From contig JAGPMT010000011.1 in NCBI GenBank assembly GCA_018052735.1, forward strand, positions 1 through 64,000: a stretch of DNA of 64,000 nucleotides, read 5' to 3'. Below the pieces are notes generated by a model that saw only the letters and a program-made list of their open reading frames with translations, was not told the origin of the DNA and ran no database searches. Every line of letters begins with the position of its first letter. Positions within the stretch are counted from its first letter, which is position 1. This document shows positions 34,971 to 43,094 of the stretch, in pieces. Both the position numbers and the translations under genes were made by a program. The stretch is from Phycisphaerae bacterium. GTDB lineage: Bacteria > Planctomycetota > Phycisphaerae > Sedimentisphaerales > Anaerohalosphaeraceae.

Positions 34971-35041
34971 AGCGGGCGAACGGAATCGAACCGTCATGAC
35001 CAGCTTGGAAGGCTGGGGCTTTACCATTAAGCTACGCCCGC
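34971..35041 (-). tRNA. tRNA-Gly(UCC)
   Basis: Minus-strand cloverleaf: acceptor GCGGGCG/CGCCCGC, D-arm GCTTAATGGTAAAGC, anticodon stem CCAGC/GCTGG with loop CTTCCAA (anticodon TCC), T-loop TTCGATT. 71 bases, discriminator T, no encoded CCA. Confidence 0.95.
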
Positions 35042-35052
35042 AAAACAGCCGG

Positions 35053-35081
35053 ATTATAATTCCCTTTCCATTCAAACGCAA
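35053..35081 (-). promoter_or_regulatory. tRNA-Gly promoter
   Basis: Minus strand: TTGCGT (35076-35081), 17 bp, TATAAT (35053-35058), 11 bases from the tRNA 5' end. May also serve the dehydrogenase gene. Confidence 0.7.
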
Positions 35082-35119
35082 GGGCTTCTTAGGATTTTTT
35101 CATGGTTAATGGCCAAACA

Positions 35120-35148
35120 TTGCTTTTGGGGGGCATTTCGGCTATAGT
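35120..35148 (+). promoter_or_regulatory. proAB promoter
   Basis: TTGCTT (35120-35125), 17 bp, TATAGT (35143-35148), 47 bases before the proA start codon. Confidence 0.65.
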
Positions 35149-35195
35149 AACGGTTTCGGGATAATAAATGAGTTTGTGAGCAGGAAATTGATTAT

Positions 35196-36494
35196 ATGTC
35201 TATCATAGAAACCGCCCGTCTGGCACGGAATGCCTCAATACGGCTGGCCGCAGTTGAGTCGGCACAGAAAAATCGAGCACTGGAGGCCATCCGCCGGGCT
35301 ATTGCAGATGACGCACAGGCCATTTTCGCCGCCAACCAACAGGACCTACGGCAGGCCGAACAAGAGGGCCTGTCCGCCCCTCTGCTGAAGCGGCTGAAAT
35401 TTGACCAGAACAAGATTGACGAGGCATGCGCCGGCATCGATGCTCTAATCCGCTTAGAAGATCCGGTCGGCAGAACTCTCAGCGCCATTGAACTTGATAC
35501 GGGTCTGGAATTGTACAAAGTTACCTGTCCCATTGGGGTTATCGGAGTTATTTTCGAATCCCGCCCGGATGCTCTTGTGCAGATTTCGTGCCTATGTCTT
35601 AAAAGCGGCAATGCCGTGCTGCTTAAAGGCGGTTCTGAAGCGCTGCGGACCAATCGCATTTTGTCTGACACCATCATGAAGGCCGCAGCCGCCGCCGGTC
35701 TGCCCAACGGGTGGCTGGGGCTTCTTGAAACGCGAACAGATGTCGCCGAAATGCTGCATCTGGATGAATACATCGATTTGATTATTCCTCGCGGGAGCAA
35801 TGAATTTGTCCGGCATATTATGAACCATACGGCAATCCCTGTTCTAGGGCATGCAGACGGGATTTGCCATATTTATATTGACGCCCAAGCAGATATAGAA
35901 ATGGGGGTAAAAATTACCGTAGATTCCAAATGCCAGTATGCCGCCGTATGCAATGCTGCTGAAACCCTGCTGGTGCATCGCACTATTGCGGCCGCATTTC
36001 TGCCGAAGCTCAAAGAGGCGATGGATGCGTTGCAGGTCGAGCTGCGCGGCTGCCCGCTGACACGGCAAATTATACCCGTTAAGGAAGCAACGGAACAAGA
36101 CTGGAAAACAGAATATCTTGATTATATTCTCTCTATTAAAACAGTGGATTCGCTGACGGAAGCGATTGACCATATCAATACCTACGGCTCCGGACATACG
36201 GACGCGATTGTAACCCAAAGCAGGCAGGCGGCTTTGACGTTTATGAACGGCGTGGACTCGGCCAGCGTGTTTTGGAACGCCAGCACCCGCTTTGCTGACG
36301 GTTTCCGCTATGGCTTGGGGGCGGAAGTGGGCATTAGTACCAACAAAATCCATGCCCGCGGTCCCGTCGGATTAGAGGGACTGCTAATTTACAAATGGCA
36401 TCTGGCCGGCAGCGGTCATATTGTTGCCGACTATGTCGGGCCGAACGCCAAGAAGTACACCCACCGGAAACTGAATAAAGACTGGATTTTCTGA
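35196..36494 (+). CDS. proA: Glutamate-5-semialdehyde dehydrogenase (gamma-glutamyl phosphate reductase)
   Basis: 432 residues. NADPH-dependent reduction of glutamyl-5-phosphate, second step of proline synthesis. Family signatures: VIGVIFESRPDALVQIS, GNAVLLKGGSEA, LIIPRGSNEFVRHIM, catalytic Cys in KCQYAAVCNAAETLLVH, and the C-terminal SASVFWNASTRFADGFRYGLG and GVEGL-like GLEGLLIYKW. Two bases separate it from proB, with proA first. Confidence 0.97.
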   Translation: MSIIETARLARNASIRLAAVESAQKNRALEAIRRAIADDAQAIFAANQQDLRQAEQEGLSAPLLKRLKFDQNKIDEACAGIDALIRLEDPVGRTLSAIELDTGLELYKVTCPIGVIGVIFESRPDALVQISCLCLKSGNAVLLKGGSEALRTNRILSDTIMKAAAAAGLPNGWLGLLETRTDVAEMLHLDEYIDLIIPRGSNEFVRHIMNHTAIPVLGHADGICHIYIDAQADIEMGVKITVDSKCQYAAVCNAAETLLVHRTIAAAFLPKLKEAMDALQVELRGCPLTRQIIPVKEATEQDWKTEYLDYILSIKTVDSLTEAIDHINTYGSGHTDAIVTQSRQAALTFMNGVDSASVFWNASTRFADGFRYGLGAEVGISTNKIHARGPVGLEGLLIYKWHLAGSGHIVADYVGPNAKKYTHRKLNKDWIF

Positions 36495-36496
36495 CT

Positions 36497-37603
36497 ATGC
36501 GAAACTTCAAACAGGCCAAACGGATTGTAATCAAAATCGGCACCAGCACACTGACGACTACCGATGGCGTTAATAGTGCTTATATCCGCACGTTGGCAGC
36601 ACAAGTAGCTTATTTACGCCAGCTTGGCAAGCAAGTCATCCTTGTCTCCAGCGGCGCAATTGGGATGGGGGCTAAACGGCTTAAGCTGACAGGTCCTGTA
36701 ACAGATATGAAAATGCGGCAGGCCTGTGCCGCCATCGGCCAGCCCCTTCTGATGCATGAATATCACAAGGCGTTCGGCGAAGCAGGCATGATTGTTTCCC
36801 AAGTGCTGCTGACCGCAGAGGTCCTGAACCATCGTAAAAGCTATTTGAATCTTCGAAATGCAATTGAACAGCTGCTTCATCTGGGTATTGTTCCTATTAT
36901 CAATGAAAACGACTGCGTGTCCACTGCAGAAATCGGTACAGCTTTTGGAGACAACGACAAGCTCAGCGCTTTGGTCGCCAGCAAAATTGATGCGGATTTA
37001 CTGATTATGCTGACGGACATAGATGCCCTGTATGATAAAGACCCTCGAAAGTATAAAGAAGCCAAGCCTGTCCATTTCGTAGAGGAAATTACAGAGCCGC
37101 TGATAAAGGCCGCAGGCGGCCGGGGCAGTGCTCACGGCACTGGCGGAATGAAAACAAAACTTCAGGCCGCTTCGATTGCTTCAGCTGCCGGCTGCAGAAC
37201 CGTGCTGGCACATGGAAAAGAGCCGGATGTTATTCAAAAAATCATTGACGGTCAGATCATCGGTACGTTGTTTGCCGCACGTCAAGAAAAATTAAGCAAC
37301 CGTGCCCGCTGGATACTTCATAATCGGCCGGAAGGAACCATTTATATTGATGAAGGGGCAATGGCAGCAATACGGAAACACAAAAGCCTGCTGCCAAGCG
37401 GGGTTAAAGGCGTTGAAGGCACATTTCCTACCGGAGCCGTTGTAATGATTAATGATGCGGCCAAAGCTATAACAAGTCTCAGTTCGGATGAATTGAACCG
37501 TGTAGCAGGACTGCACAGCACAAAGATACGGGATTTGCTTGGTCCGAATAGGCGCGATGTAGTAGCTCTGCCTGAAGACATCGTTTTCGTCGAAACTGGA
37601 TAA
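36497..37603 (+). CDS. proB: Glutamate 5-kinase with PUA domain
   Basis: 368 residues. ATP-dependent phosphorylation of glutamate, first step of proline synthesis, cytoplasmic. Amino-acid kinase domain at about 8-255: IVIKIGTSTLT, LVSSGAIGMGAKRL, INENDCVSTAEI, FGDNDKLSALVAS, LLTDIDALYDKDPR (as LIMLTDIDALYDKDP) and GTGGMKTKLQAA. C-terminal PUA domain at about 275-355 (AMAAIRKHKSLLPSGVKGVEG). In the family the PUA-bearing form is the usual feedback-inhibited one. Confidence 0.97.
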   Translation: MRNFKQAKRIVIKIGTSTLTTTDGVNSAYIRTLAAQVAYLRQLGKQVILVSSGAIGMGAKRLKLTGPVTDMKMRQACAAIGQPLLMHEYHKAFGEAGMIVSQVLLTAEVLNHRKSYLNLRNAIEQLLHLGIVPIINENDCVSTAEIGTAFGDNDKLSALVASKIDADLLIMLTDIDALYDKDPRKYKEAKPVHFVEEITEPLIKAAGGRGSAHGTGGMKTKLQAASIASAAGCRTVLAHGKEPDVIQKIIDGQIIGTLFAARQEKLSNRARWILHNRPEGTIYIDEGAMAAIRKHKSLLPSGVKGVEGTFPTGAVVMINDAAKAITSLSSDELNRVAGLHSTKIRDLLGPNRRDVVALPEDIVFVETG

Positions 37604-37610
37604 AAAACGA

Positions 37611-37639
37611 TTGACGCAGATGATTGAAATGTCTATAGT
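37611..37639 (+). promoter_or_regulatory. tRNA-Leu promoter
   Basis: TTGACG (37611-37616), 17 bp, TATAGT (37634-37639), 13 bases before the tRNA. Confidence 0.75.
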
Positions 37640-37652
37640 ATCGCCTTCATAA

Positions 37653-37735
37653 GCCGGAGTGGCGGAATGGCAGACGCGCGGGATTCAAAATCCCGTCCTG
37701 GCAACAGGGTGTGGGTTCAAGTCCCACCTCCGGTA
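37653..37735 (+). tRNA. tRNA-Leu(CAA)
   Basis: Acceptor GCCGGAG with CTCCGGT (terminal G-U pair), anticodon stem CGGGA/TCCCG with loop TTCAAAA (anticodon CAA), long class II variable arm, T-stem GTGGG/CCCAC with loop TTCAAGT, discriminator A. CCA not encoded. Confidence 0.95.
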
Positions 37736-38280
37736 GTATAGGAACCGACAGCCGGAGTTTGTATTGTTATCTGTCTCATTTCCGCACTATTTCTTATCCT
37801 GCTCTATTATTTTATGGGGATTGCTCGAATAGGCACCATTTCAAGACCTGCAACATCGTAATTTGCATTTTATTATGCAGCTTTTATTCATTACAAAGAT
37901 CTTCTGTCCAAGCCGCGTTTGGTCGAGTCCGGGCCGGTTTGCCCATTAACGGTCTGCACGCATAAATGGAAAGTGTCAAATGTGTTAATTTTTGAAACAA
38001 ATGTTGATATTTATGTTGATTTTTTGAAACATACCTAATTCGCTGTTACAAATTTAACTTTTGCCCTATAAAAAATAACCTATAAGAATAACTATAGGTA
38101 TACAGCGTTGCAATTTCGCAACATCCCTGCAAAAATCACCAAGTCATTTTTTTGACAACCGAAATCTAAAATTCCTAAACTGTTATAAAAAATACAGTTA
38201 TTCTTTATTTCTGATGCATTATTGTCCTATTTCAACTTATGGCACAGGGCTTGCACATCTTCGTATTTAATAAATCTAAA
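37736..38280. other. AT-rich intergenic stretch between tRNA-Leu and the thiE leader
   Basis: No supported gene. An 84-codon plus frame at 37711 overlaps the tRNA and looks spurious. A hairpin ACCTATA (38078-38084), 8-base loop, TATAGGT (38093-38099) is present; it could be a binding site. Otherwise nothing recognised. Confidence 0.45.
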
Positions 38281-38284
38281 TGAC

Positions 38285-38349
38285 ATCTACCGCGAAAGCG
38301 GACGAGGGTGATGCGCGGGGCTGGTACAGAATACCAGCCCAGTTTTTTT
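38285..38349 (+). ncRNA. Structured leader of thiE: GNRA hairpin followed by intrinsic terminator
   Basis: A tight hairpin CCGC-GAAA-GCGG (38290-38301) is followed by GACGAGGGTGATGCGC and then a 9-bp stem GGGCTGGTA/TACCAGCCC (38318-38340) with a T7 tract (38343-38349). It stands 46 bases ahead of the thiE start codon. The arrangement fits an attenuator or riboswitch-type leader, or a separate small RNA with its own terminator. The standard TPP-riboswitch core (CTGAGA and ACCTGAT elements) is absent. Confidence 0.5.
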
Positions 38350-38394
38350 AACTGCACTGTATTTTTCTGCATAAATTCCTTACAATTGAAGGGT

Positions 38395-39453
38395 ATGAAC
38401 TCTATTCTTTATCGAATCATAGATGCGAATTATAACCGTGCCCGAGAAGCTTTAAGGGTCATGGAAGAATACTGCCGCTTTGGATTGAACCATTCCGGAC
38501 TAAGCGGACGGGCTAAACAGCTTCGGCATACCCTATGCGCAACATTAAGCAAATTGGATACATTTGCCCTGTTATGCAGCAGGGATACCGCCGGAGATGT
38601 GGGAAGAGAACGGAAAGTTGAAGGCCAAATAAACCGCCAAACAATTGAAGACTGTTTTACCGCCGCGTCTAAACGGGCCAGCGAAGCACTTCGGGCACTG
38701 GCCGAAACGGCACAAACTATAGATCCGGAAATCGCAGCCGTAATGGAAAGACTGCGGTTTGAGGTATATACCCTCGAGAAAGATGCTGCGATGGCATCAT
38801 ACGTGAAAACTAAATTCGAGAAAGTACGGCTGTATGTTTTAATTAACGCTGATCCGCACACATCTGACACAGATGTTATCAACCTTGCCCGCATCTGTGC
38901 CGAAAATGGGGCCGACTGTCTTCAGCTAAGAGCCAAAAACCTCACGGATGCCCGCTTACTCAGCTTGGCAGAAGCGTTTACAGCAACTTGCAGGCAGAAC
39001 GGCACTGTAAGCATTATCAATGACCGGACTGATATCGCGGTACTTGCCGGAGCAGACGGGGTCCATTTGGGGCAAAATGAAATTCCTGTTCCCAAGGCCA
39101 GACGGCTTGCCGGAGCTCCTTTAATTATCGGCGTTAGTACACACAACACAGATGAACTCCATAAGGCAATCGATAATAGATGCGACTATGTAGGGCTTGG
39201 ACCGGCCTTTGCCAGCCCGACTAAACCGCATGTACCGGCTGCTGGTCTTGGTTATATCAGGCATGCCCTGCCTTTGCTCGAGCAAGCCGGTATTTTTCAT
39301 ACAGCTATCGGCGGGATTACATTAGATAATCTAATGGAGCTTCAGCAGGCAGGAGTAAAAACCATTGCCGTCTGTCAGACAATAGCTGGGGCTGATGACC
39401 CTGCCTTTATTTGTAAGGCGTTAAAAAACAAACTCTTAAATCCTTGTTGTTAA
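38395..39453 (+). CDS. thiE: Thiamine-phosphate synthase with N-terminal ThiD2-like domain
   Basis: 352 residues from ATG 38395 (MNSILYRIID); the longer open frame begins inside the terminator hairpin. Residues 1-140 form a helical domain (RIIDANYNRAREALRVMEEY, REALRALAETA-like repeats) seen fused to ThiE in planctomycetes and related to ThiD2, proposed to supply HMP-phosphate kinase activity. Residues about 145-345 are a ThiE barrel: CLQLRAKNLTDARLL, IINDRTDIAVLAGADGVHLG, IGVSTHNTDEL, YVGLGPAFASPTKP and AIGGITLDNL. Joins HMP-PP and THZ-P to make thiamine phosphate. Confidence 0.92.
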   Translation: MNSILYRIIDANYNRAREALRVMEEYCRFGLNHSGLSGRAKQLRHTLCATLSKLDTFALLCSRDTAGDVGRERKVEGQINRQTIEDCFTAASKRASEALRALAETAQTIDPEIAAVMERLRFEVYTLEKDAAMASYVKTKFEKVRLYVLINADPHTSDTDVINLARICAENGADCLQLRAKNLTDARLLSLAEAFTATCRQNGTVSIINDRTDIAVLAGADGVHLGQNEIPVPKARRLAGAPLIIGVSTHNTDELHKAIDNRCDYVGLGPAFASPTKPHVPAAGLGYIRHALPLLEQAGIFHTAIGGITLDNLMELQQAGVKTIAVCQTIAGADDPAFICKALKNKLLNPCC

Positions 39454-39890
39454 AAGTTATCGACAGCTTTTTCACCAACTGCTCAAATAGATATATCATA
39501 AAAATAATTGGCTTTTTCGGCATTTCAAATTTGTATTTTTATACCGACCAGTCCCCCTGTAATTCAACTGTTCTTAATGGCTATTCGTAACTTATTTAAT
39601 AGAAGAAGCTTATAAGAAAAAAAATCAATACTTGCAAAATAATCATTTCAAAAACATCAGGAGAGATAGCAATAAGCATAAATAAATCAAGGCATATTGC
39701 ATCCGGTACCAGTACAATCATCCAAATTATTAACAATTTGTCCACATCTCAGCTTTCGCGTATTTTGACGACTGCTCCACTGAATCAAACAGCAAAATTG
39801 TATTAAAAAAACGGAAGTTCAATATATTCACACTTTTATAATCCTTTATAATACCTGCTCATTGCTTGAACACATTTATGGAGCAAGACG
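39454..39890. other. AT-rich gap upstream of the MetF-methyltransferase fusion
   Basis: About 440 bases without a supported gene. Two TATAAT boxes occur near 39836-39853, so the promoter of the downstream gene is probably here; no good -35 can be assigned. No SAM, cobalamin or THF riboswitch core was recognised. Confidence 0.4.
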
Positions 39891-42338
39891 ATGACAGAAT
39901 CAAAACGACTAAAGGAAGTACTTGACAGCGGACAGTTCGCCGTATTAGCTGAACTAACGGGAGGTCCAGGTTTTAATTTCGGCCCCATAGAAAATTTCCT
40001 CTTCGACCACCAGCAGAATAAAAAGCCCCTGCCGGAGGGCTTTTGTTTTGCCGGCATTGCACTGCCCCAAAATCCCGGCGGCGTAGCCAACATAGACCCT
40101 GCTGATGTTCTGGCTGCTGTTACAGGAAAAAACTTGCTGGGGCAGCTTGATTGTATCCCGCACGTAAGCTGCAAAGACAGCAACAGCGATGGACTAATCA
40201 GCACGCTGGCAGGATACCGTCAGCAGGGAATCCAATCAATTCTTGCCCTGACCGGAGATAAACCCGCTTCTGCCAAAAAGGTTTTTGAACTTGAAAGCAT
40301 CGGCCTGCTTTCTCTTATAAAACGTCTCAACAGACAAGCAATGCTGGCAGCCAAACCCGGCCAGTGGAACTCGGTGCATCAATTTTATGCCGGTGCTGCA
40401 GTCTCTCCCTATAAATATACGGAACCTTCATTGATGCAGCAGTATTACAAAATGGAAAAAAAGATCGCTGCAGGCGCTGAATTTCTCATTACTCAAGTCG
40501 GCTGGGACTGGAAAAAAACGCTGGAATTGACACTTTATATGAAGGACAACAGGATTAAGATCCCTGTTATCGGCAATGCATACTGGCTAACAACCCTCAC
40601 TCCAGCTCCTCGGCTGATGCACGATATCAAACTGGCCGGCTGCTTTGTAAGTGACGCATTATTGTCCAAAATCCAATCTGAGTCCATTGATGAGCATATT
40701 GAGCGTACTGCACAGCAGGTTGCAATGTTCAAGTCACTTGGCTATGCCGGCGTGGATATCGGAGGTGTGCATAATTACGATATTTTCCTGAAAATACTCA
40801 CTCGTGCCGCTGAGATAGGAACAGACTGGGAAAAGTTCAAAGACAACCTCTTCTGGCCGGCTGAAAATCCGTTTTACTTATATGATGAAGCGGGCAAGCC
40901 GGTAAAACTGTCCAAAACCAAAAAAAAACCAAATGAACGTTTCTTTGATTTTATGCACCGAGCAATACTTGACCCGCAGTATCGGGGATTTCGGTGCTTT
41001 AAGAAGACCGTCAAGTTCTTTAACGCCGACAAAGAAGATACAATCACTTATAAGTTGTTTAATGCGGTTGAAAAGGCATTTAAATATTGTGTTTTTGACT
41101 GTCAAGAATGCGGCGACTGCTATCTGCCGGAGAATTTCGGCTATTGCACTATCGGCGGATGCGAAAAAGGCCTGGACAACGCCCCTTGCGGCGATGCTAC
41201 TGTAGAAGGTTATTGCGGCAACAATCTCCGGCGGCTGTGTATCGGTGAGAAAATATATAATTCTGCTTCAGCAGAACCGGGCGGACGTGATAAATTGCGG
41301 CGCATTATTAACAAACCAAGGATACCGGCATTGGAACACACCAGTTCGCTGGTAAATTATTTGTTTGGAAAGGATCATACGATGAAAGACCCGCTAATCG
41401 GCATTGGTGAATCCATACATGCATCCATCCCGAAAACAGGTCAGATTATGAAAGAACTGCATAATTTAGGCACCGATGCCTACACACGCCCCAGCGGGCC
41501 GCTAAACTATATTCGCGCCCTCATTGAAGACCAAGCTACCGAAGGCGCTTCCTATATAGCGGTCAATCTGGATGCATTCGGGGAAAATAATCCGCAGCAG
41601 GCCGTCAGTATGATGATCGAATACACCCGGCTGGTGCGTCAATGGGGCAAAGGAGTGCCGATTTGTGTTGACAGCAGCAACGATGATGTACTGACAGCCG
41701 GCCTGAAAGAATGGTACAATACCGACCAGCCGGTACGGCCGCCGCTGCTCAATTCGATAAAAGTTTATACCGCTGATAGAATGATGCCGCTTAAAATGAC
41801 TTATGACTTTGCCTTTATCGGATTGCTGGTCAGCGAAGAAAAACCGACCGGTCCGGGAGGGTCCCATTCGATTGACGAATTATATGCTCTGGCTCATCAA
41901 CTTTTTGATAAAGCGATGCAGTATGGTTTTAAGCCATCGGAAATCTTCTTTGATTCGACCGTATTTCCTATCGCAATTGATATGCCAATGGAGCCGGGGG
42001 TGCCGGGCTATACATATCGGGCTTTTGAGACAATTAAGAAAATAAAGAATGATCCCAAGATGAGAGGATGCCATTTTTCACTTGGAATCAGCAACTGCTG
42101 CCGGGACTTGCCGGGCCGGAAAATCGGCATCTGCCGTGCTTATGTGGCCAAAGCAATGGAATATGGATTGGACGCAGGAATTATCAATGTATCGCACCAT
42201 TACGGCCAGACGCCGCCAGATCCGGAGCTGCTGAAGCTCATTGATGCATATGCCAAACTGGATGGCACTATTGAGAAACTCAACGAAGCAATGACATTAA
42301 TGGGACAGTTTTGTGCCTCCTGCAGAAAACCGGTATAG
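39891..42338 (+). CDS. Fusion of methylenetetrahydrofolate reductase, Cys-rich MetV-like domain and pterin-binding methyltransferase
   Basis: 815 residues, cytosolic. Residues about 1-320 are a MetF-like TIM barrel (FAVLAELTGGPG, PHVSCKDSNSDGLIS, SILALTGDKPAS, GAEFLITQVGWD). Residues about 330-480 are a Cys-rich MTHFR-C/MetV-like region: CVFDCQECGDC, YCTIGGCEKG, APCGD, GYCG, probably binding zinc. Residues about 510-812 are a DHPS/MeTr-type pterin domain (PLIGIGESIHASIPKTGQ, ICVDSSNDDVL, LNSIKVYTADRM, EIFFDSTVFPIAID, HFSLGISNCC). Family knowledge: MetF reduces methylene-THF to methyl-THF and MeTr moves the methyl to a corrinoid protein, so one chain could do both steps. No corrinoid domain is present here. 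Confidence 0.85.
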   Translation: MTESKRLKEVLDSGQFAVLAELTGGPGFNFGPIENFLFDHQQNKKPLPEGFCFAGIALPQNPGGVANIDPADVLAAVTGKNLLGQLDCIPHVSCKDSNSDGLISTLAGYRQQGIQSILALTGDKPASAKKVFELESIGLLSLIKRLNRQAMLAAKPGQWNSVHQFYAGAAVSPYKYTEPSLMQQYYKMEKKIAAGAEFLITQVGWDWKKTLELTLYMKDNRIKIPVIGNAYWLTTLTPAPRLMHDIKLAGCFVSDALLSKIQSESIDEHIERTAQQVAMFKSLGYAGVDIGGVHNYDIFLKILTRAAEIGTDWEKFKDNLFWPAENPFYLYDEAGKPVKLSKTKKKPNERFFDFMHRAILDPQYRGFRCFKKTVKFFNADKEDTITYKLFNAVEKAFKYCVFDCQECGDCYLPENFGYCTIGGCEKGLDNAPCGDATVEGYCGNNLRRLCIGEKIYNSASAEPGGRDKLRRIINKPRIPALEHTSSLVNYLFGKDHTMKDPLIGIGESIHASIPKTGQIMKELHNLGTDAYTRPSGPLNYIRALIEDQATEGASYIAVNLDAFGENNPQQAVSMMIEYTRLVRQWGKGVPICVDSSNDDVLTAGLKEWYNTDQPVRPPLLNSIKVYTADRMMPLKMTYDFAFIGLLVSEEKPTGPGGSHSIDELYALAHQLFDKAMQYGFKPSEIFFDSTVFPIAIDMPMEPGVPGYTYRAFETIKKIKNDPKMRGCHFSLGISNCCRDLPGRKIGICRAYVAKAMEYGLDAGIINVSHHYGQTPPDPELLKLIDAYAKLDGTIEKLNEAMTLMGQFCASCRKPV

Positions 42339-42358
42339 AAAAAATTAACGCTGGATTA

Positions 42359-42808
42359 TTATCGTGTTTTTCGCGGCTTAAAAAGAAAGACAAGACCGCC
42401 TGAAGCTGCAAGCAAAAGTGTGGCCGGTTCCGGCACAACATTGAATGTCAAATACCCTCTATCGTCCAGATAATAGCTGCCATAGGGCTGCTGAGTGGCA
42501 TAAACATTCACAACAAGTTCATAGGAACCGGGGCTGAACGTCCCGATGGACTTGGAGGCATCCCAAGCATCAACTATAGTCAGCAGCCCCATGCTGTAAT
42601 AAATATCCCACTGTAAAACATTGCCTTCGGCATTAAACCGCATAAAATCAATATTAGCAAGATTGCATTCAGTCGTGCCGCCGGCAAATAATTCTATTAC
42701 ATCGGAAGAGGTCGGCTGGGTTGGAGATAACACGAGGTAACAAATCTTGCCCTCTGAAACAGAAAGCAGGCAAATAAACGTCCACAAAAGGAATATTGCT
42801 CTTTTCAT
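42359..42808 (-). CDS. Small PEP-CTERM exported protein
   Basis: 149 residues from the Met giving MKRAIFLLWTFICLLS, a signal peptide; the open frame extends 14 residues upstream through a purine-rich GGTGAGATTGGAGAG microrepeat that is probably leader. The C-terminus is a PEP-CTERM sorting signal: VPEPATLLLAASGG, hydrophobic stretch, then FKPRKTR. It should be exported and processed by an exosortase, which is not in the window. Middle part unrecognised. Confidence 0.82.
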   Translation of the reverse strand: MKRAIFLLWTFICLLSVSEGKICYLVLSPTQPTSSDVIELFAGGTTECNLANIDFMRFNAEGNVLQWDIYYSMGLLTIVDAWDASKSIGTFSPGSYELVVNVYATQQPYGSYYLDDRGYLTFNVVPEPATLLLAASGGLVFLFKPRKTR

Positions 42809-43021
42809 CTTTCCAATCTCTCCAATCTCACCAACTCCCCCATTCCTCAACTATTAGTTTAGCATAAATTAAGAAACAAATCAAGGAAAATCTGTCATAT
42901 AGGATAAAATATATCTTGATACATAAATTAACAAGACACTTGGCAGATTGTTTTTTTGCCTGCTGGTTCGGTACTTTCAGATCTTAAAAATATATAATCT
43001 GCGGCATTAAAAACAATGCTC

Positions 43022-43050
43022 TTGACAGGCATTACCGCATCCGTTACAAG
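43022..43050 (+). promoter_or_regulatory. Promoter of the MlaE-type operon
   Basis: TTGACA (43022-43027), 17 bp, TACAAG (43045-43050), 44 bases before the first gene. Confidence 0.55.
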
Positions 43051-43094
43051 TTTTTGGACAGATTATGTAAAGTATCTTATCGGGCTTACGATAA

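Noticed and set aside
38281-38394. TPP riboswitch upstream of thiE
   Set aside because: The CTGGTA...TACCAG arm looked similar to the TPP P5 arm, but the conserved CTGAGA and ACCTGATC elements are missing and the stem is a plain terminator.
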